This document shows, piece after piece, positions 62,765 to 64,000 of a stretch of 64,000 nt of DNA (the first letter of the stretch is position 1; each line of letters begins with the position of its first letter). This DNA is from Actinomycetaceae bacterium MB13-C1-2 (GTDB lineage Bacteria; Actinomycetota; Actinomycetes; Actinomycetales; Actinomycetaceae). The position numbers and the translations under genes were made by a program. The stretch is taken from assembly GCA_035621235.1 (NCBI GenBank), contig CP141731.1, forward strand, positions 868,001 to 932,000. Direction: 5' to 3'. The notes under the pieces are model-generated. The model did no database searches and was not told the DNA's origin. It saw only the letters and a program-made list of their open reading frames with translations.

Positions 62765-64000
62765 CTACGCGGTTACGAAACCCTTGAGCCAATCCAGTAG
62801 TTCTTGTGCTTTCTCCGGCGAGTCTGCCTCGACAAACATACGCAACACCGGCTCGGTTCCAGAGAAGCGGAGCAGCGCCCAGTTGTCGTTCTCCAGCATG
62901 ATTTTCACGCCGTCTTCACGCCGCACCTCGACCACGGGGTAGGGTCCAATGTGCGTCAGTGGTTCAGCTTCGAGACGTCGGGGAACGGCCACACGCATTT
63001 CCGGGGTCGCAGGGACACCGGCTTCCAGTTGATAGAGTCGTCCGGTGATCTGGTAGATCATTTCGCGCAGCTCAGAGATGCGCTTGCCGGTGCGGGCCAG
63101 CATTTCAGCCACCAGTGCGCAGGCAAATATTCCGTCCTTGCCGAGGATCCAGCCACGGATAGTCAGGCCCCCCGACGACTCACCGCCCATGACTGCGTCG
63201 ATCTCTTCCATTCCAGCGGTTACGTGCTTGAAACCGACTTTGCACTCGCGGACTTCCTCGCCGAAGTGGTGGGCGAGGCGGTCGAGGAGGTGTGTAGTGG
63301 CGACGTTGCGGACGACACCACCCTTTTCTCCTCGTACCTCATGCAGGTACCAGTAGAGGAGGAGTAGCAGGTCGTTCGTGGTGATGTACTCGCCGGTCTC
63401 GTCGACGATCCCGATGCGGTCGGAATCGCCGTCCGTTGCCATCCCTAGATCGTATTTTCCCTCGCCCGCCTTGATCATGCCGATGAGGGCAGAGAGGCGT
63501 TCGGAGTCGGGGGCAGGGGCAACTCCGCCGAAGAGCGGGTTGTGGGAAGAGTGGATGAACTCTGATTGGACGCGCATATCCGAGAGGATCGTCCCCAGGG
63601 TAAGTTGGCTGGTGCCGTACATCGGATCGACGATGACACGCAGGCCTCGTCCCCGGACTTCTTCGACGTCCACGATCTCCTCAATGGCATCGATGTAGGG
63701 GTCGGTCAGAGACTTCTCGACGACAATGCCCGCCTTCTTGGCGAGGGCTAGGTCAAGGGAAATGACGTCATCGACTGTGAGTGCGTTTGCCTCGTCCTGG
63801 TAGCGGTCAGTCTCAACATCCAAGGGCAGCGAGCCGTCCGCGCGGAACACCTTGACGCCGTTCCAGTTGGGCGGGTTGTGGGACGAGGTGATGATGATGC
63901 CGTAAGCCGCGCCAAGGTAGGGGGCGGCGAAGGTGACAAGTGGGGTCGGAACATCGTCGGGCAATAGAGTCACGGGGATGTTGTTGCCGGCGAAGACTTC
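62765..64000 (-). CDS. Phosphoglucomutase/phosphomannomutase family protein, 5' end beyond window
   Basis: An alpha-D-phosphohexomutase that moves phosphate between C1 and C6 of a hexose. Visible motifs are the serine loop IIITSSHNPPNWNG, metal loop ATDGDSDRIG, sugar loop GGESSGGLTI and phosphate loop RFSGTEPVLR. The N terminus is cut by the window edge; the frame is open through 64000. It lies 30 nt upstream of the GH94 gene on the same strand, so it probably processes the hexose-1-phosphate (Glc-1-P or GlcNAc-1-P) that enzyme releases. It belongs to a different subfamily from Pgm at 16363. Confidence 0.88.
   Translation of the reverse strand, partial: EVFAGNNIPVTLLPDDVPTPLVTFAAPYLGAAYGIIITSSHNPPNWNGVKVFRADGSLPLDVETDRYQDEANALTVDDVISLDLALAKKAGIVVEKSLTDPYIDAIEEIVDVEEVRGRGLRVIVDPMYGTSQLTLGTILSDMRVQSEFIHSSHNPLFGGVAPAPDSERLSALIGMIKAGEGKYDLGMATDGDSDRIGIVDETGEYITTNDLLLLLYWYLHEVRGEKGGVVRNVATTHLLDRLAHHFGEEVRECKVGFKHVTAGMEEIDAVMGGESSGGLTIRGWILGKDGIFACALVAEMLARTGKRISELREMIYQITGRLYQLEAGVPATPEMRVAVPRRLEAEPLTHIGPYPVVEVRREDGVKIMLENDNWALLRFSGTEPVLRMFVEADSPEKAQELLDWLKGFVTA

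Overview
The window looks like the chromosome of a facultatively or strictly anaerobic actinobacterium, probably close to Actinomycetaceae (Actinomyces, Mobiluncus or Varibaculum-like). I infer this from a G+C content in the mid-to-high 50s (judged by eye), a WhiB regulator, a GlxR/Crp-type regulator, DUF5926, DUF4244 and Rv3654c-type Tad proteins, a sortase-C pilus operon, a pyruvate:ferredoxin oxidoreductase module and a class III (anaerobic) ribonucleotide reductase. No phage, IS transposase, CRISPR array or rRNA operon was found. There is one tRNA, tRNA-Pro(CGG).

Layout. 0-3.2 kb: the end of a PFOR-type operon (beta subunit plus a GltD-like flavoprotein with ferredoxin domain). 3.8-9 kb: a three-gene sortase-assembled pilus operon (large LPxTG protein, major pilin, class C sortase) with hairpins between its genes and a possible leader peptide upstream. 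9-13.6 kb (minus): a lipoprotein / membrane-fusion protein / ATPase / FtsX-permease exporter operon behind a 16-bp palindrome. 13.8-18 kb (minus): App1-like phosphatase, MFS transporter, phosphoglucomutase. 18-31.7 kb: housekeeping genes (purB, rocD, rpiB, a NagD-like HAD phosphatase) mixed with two related lipase-like alpha/beta hydrolases, one behind a WXG100-like small protein.

31.8-48.2 kb keeps the actinobacterial gene order known from Mycobacterium tuberculosis Rv3649-Rv3683: metallophosphoesterase, ponA2-like PBP, whiB4-like regulator, DUF4177, crp, then the Tad/Flp pilus genes (CpaE-like, TadA, a TadB-TadC fusion, DUF4244 pilin, TadE, TadG-like) and the DUF1998 helicase. A PIN-domain toxin-antitoxin pair sits between the Tad genes and the helicase, next to several small tandem repeats. 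48-64 kb: PAP2 phosphatase, nrdD-nrdG behind a pair of NrdR-like boxes, an apparently catalytically dead glutamine amidotransferase homologue, a uracil permease, DUF1846, aminopeptidase C, and a GH94 chitobiose/cellobiose-type phosphorylase with a hexose-phosphate mutase that runs off the window.

The least expected structure is non-coding. Three copies of a 61-77 bp palindromic element with 14-20 bp arms lie 8-27 nt after the stop codons of rpiB, nrdD and the GH94 gene, all in the same orientation relative to the gene they follow. Three 14-bp repeats spaced exactly 31 bp apart lie upstream of rocD. A 54-bp repeat occurs in two intergenic regions. Many genes without a Shine-Dalgarno sequence have a TANNNT box 6-7 nt before the start codon, which suggests frequent leaderless transcription.
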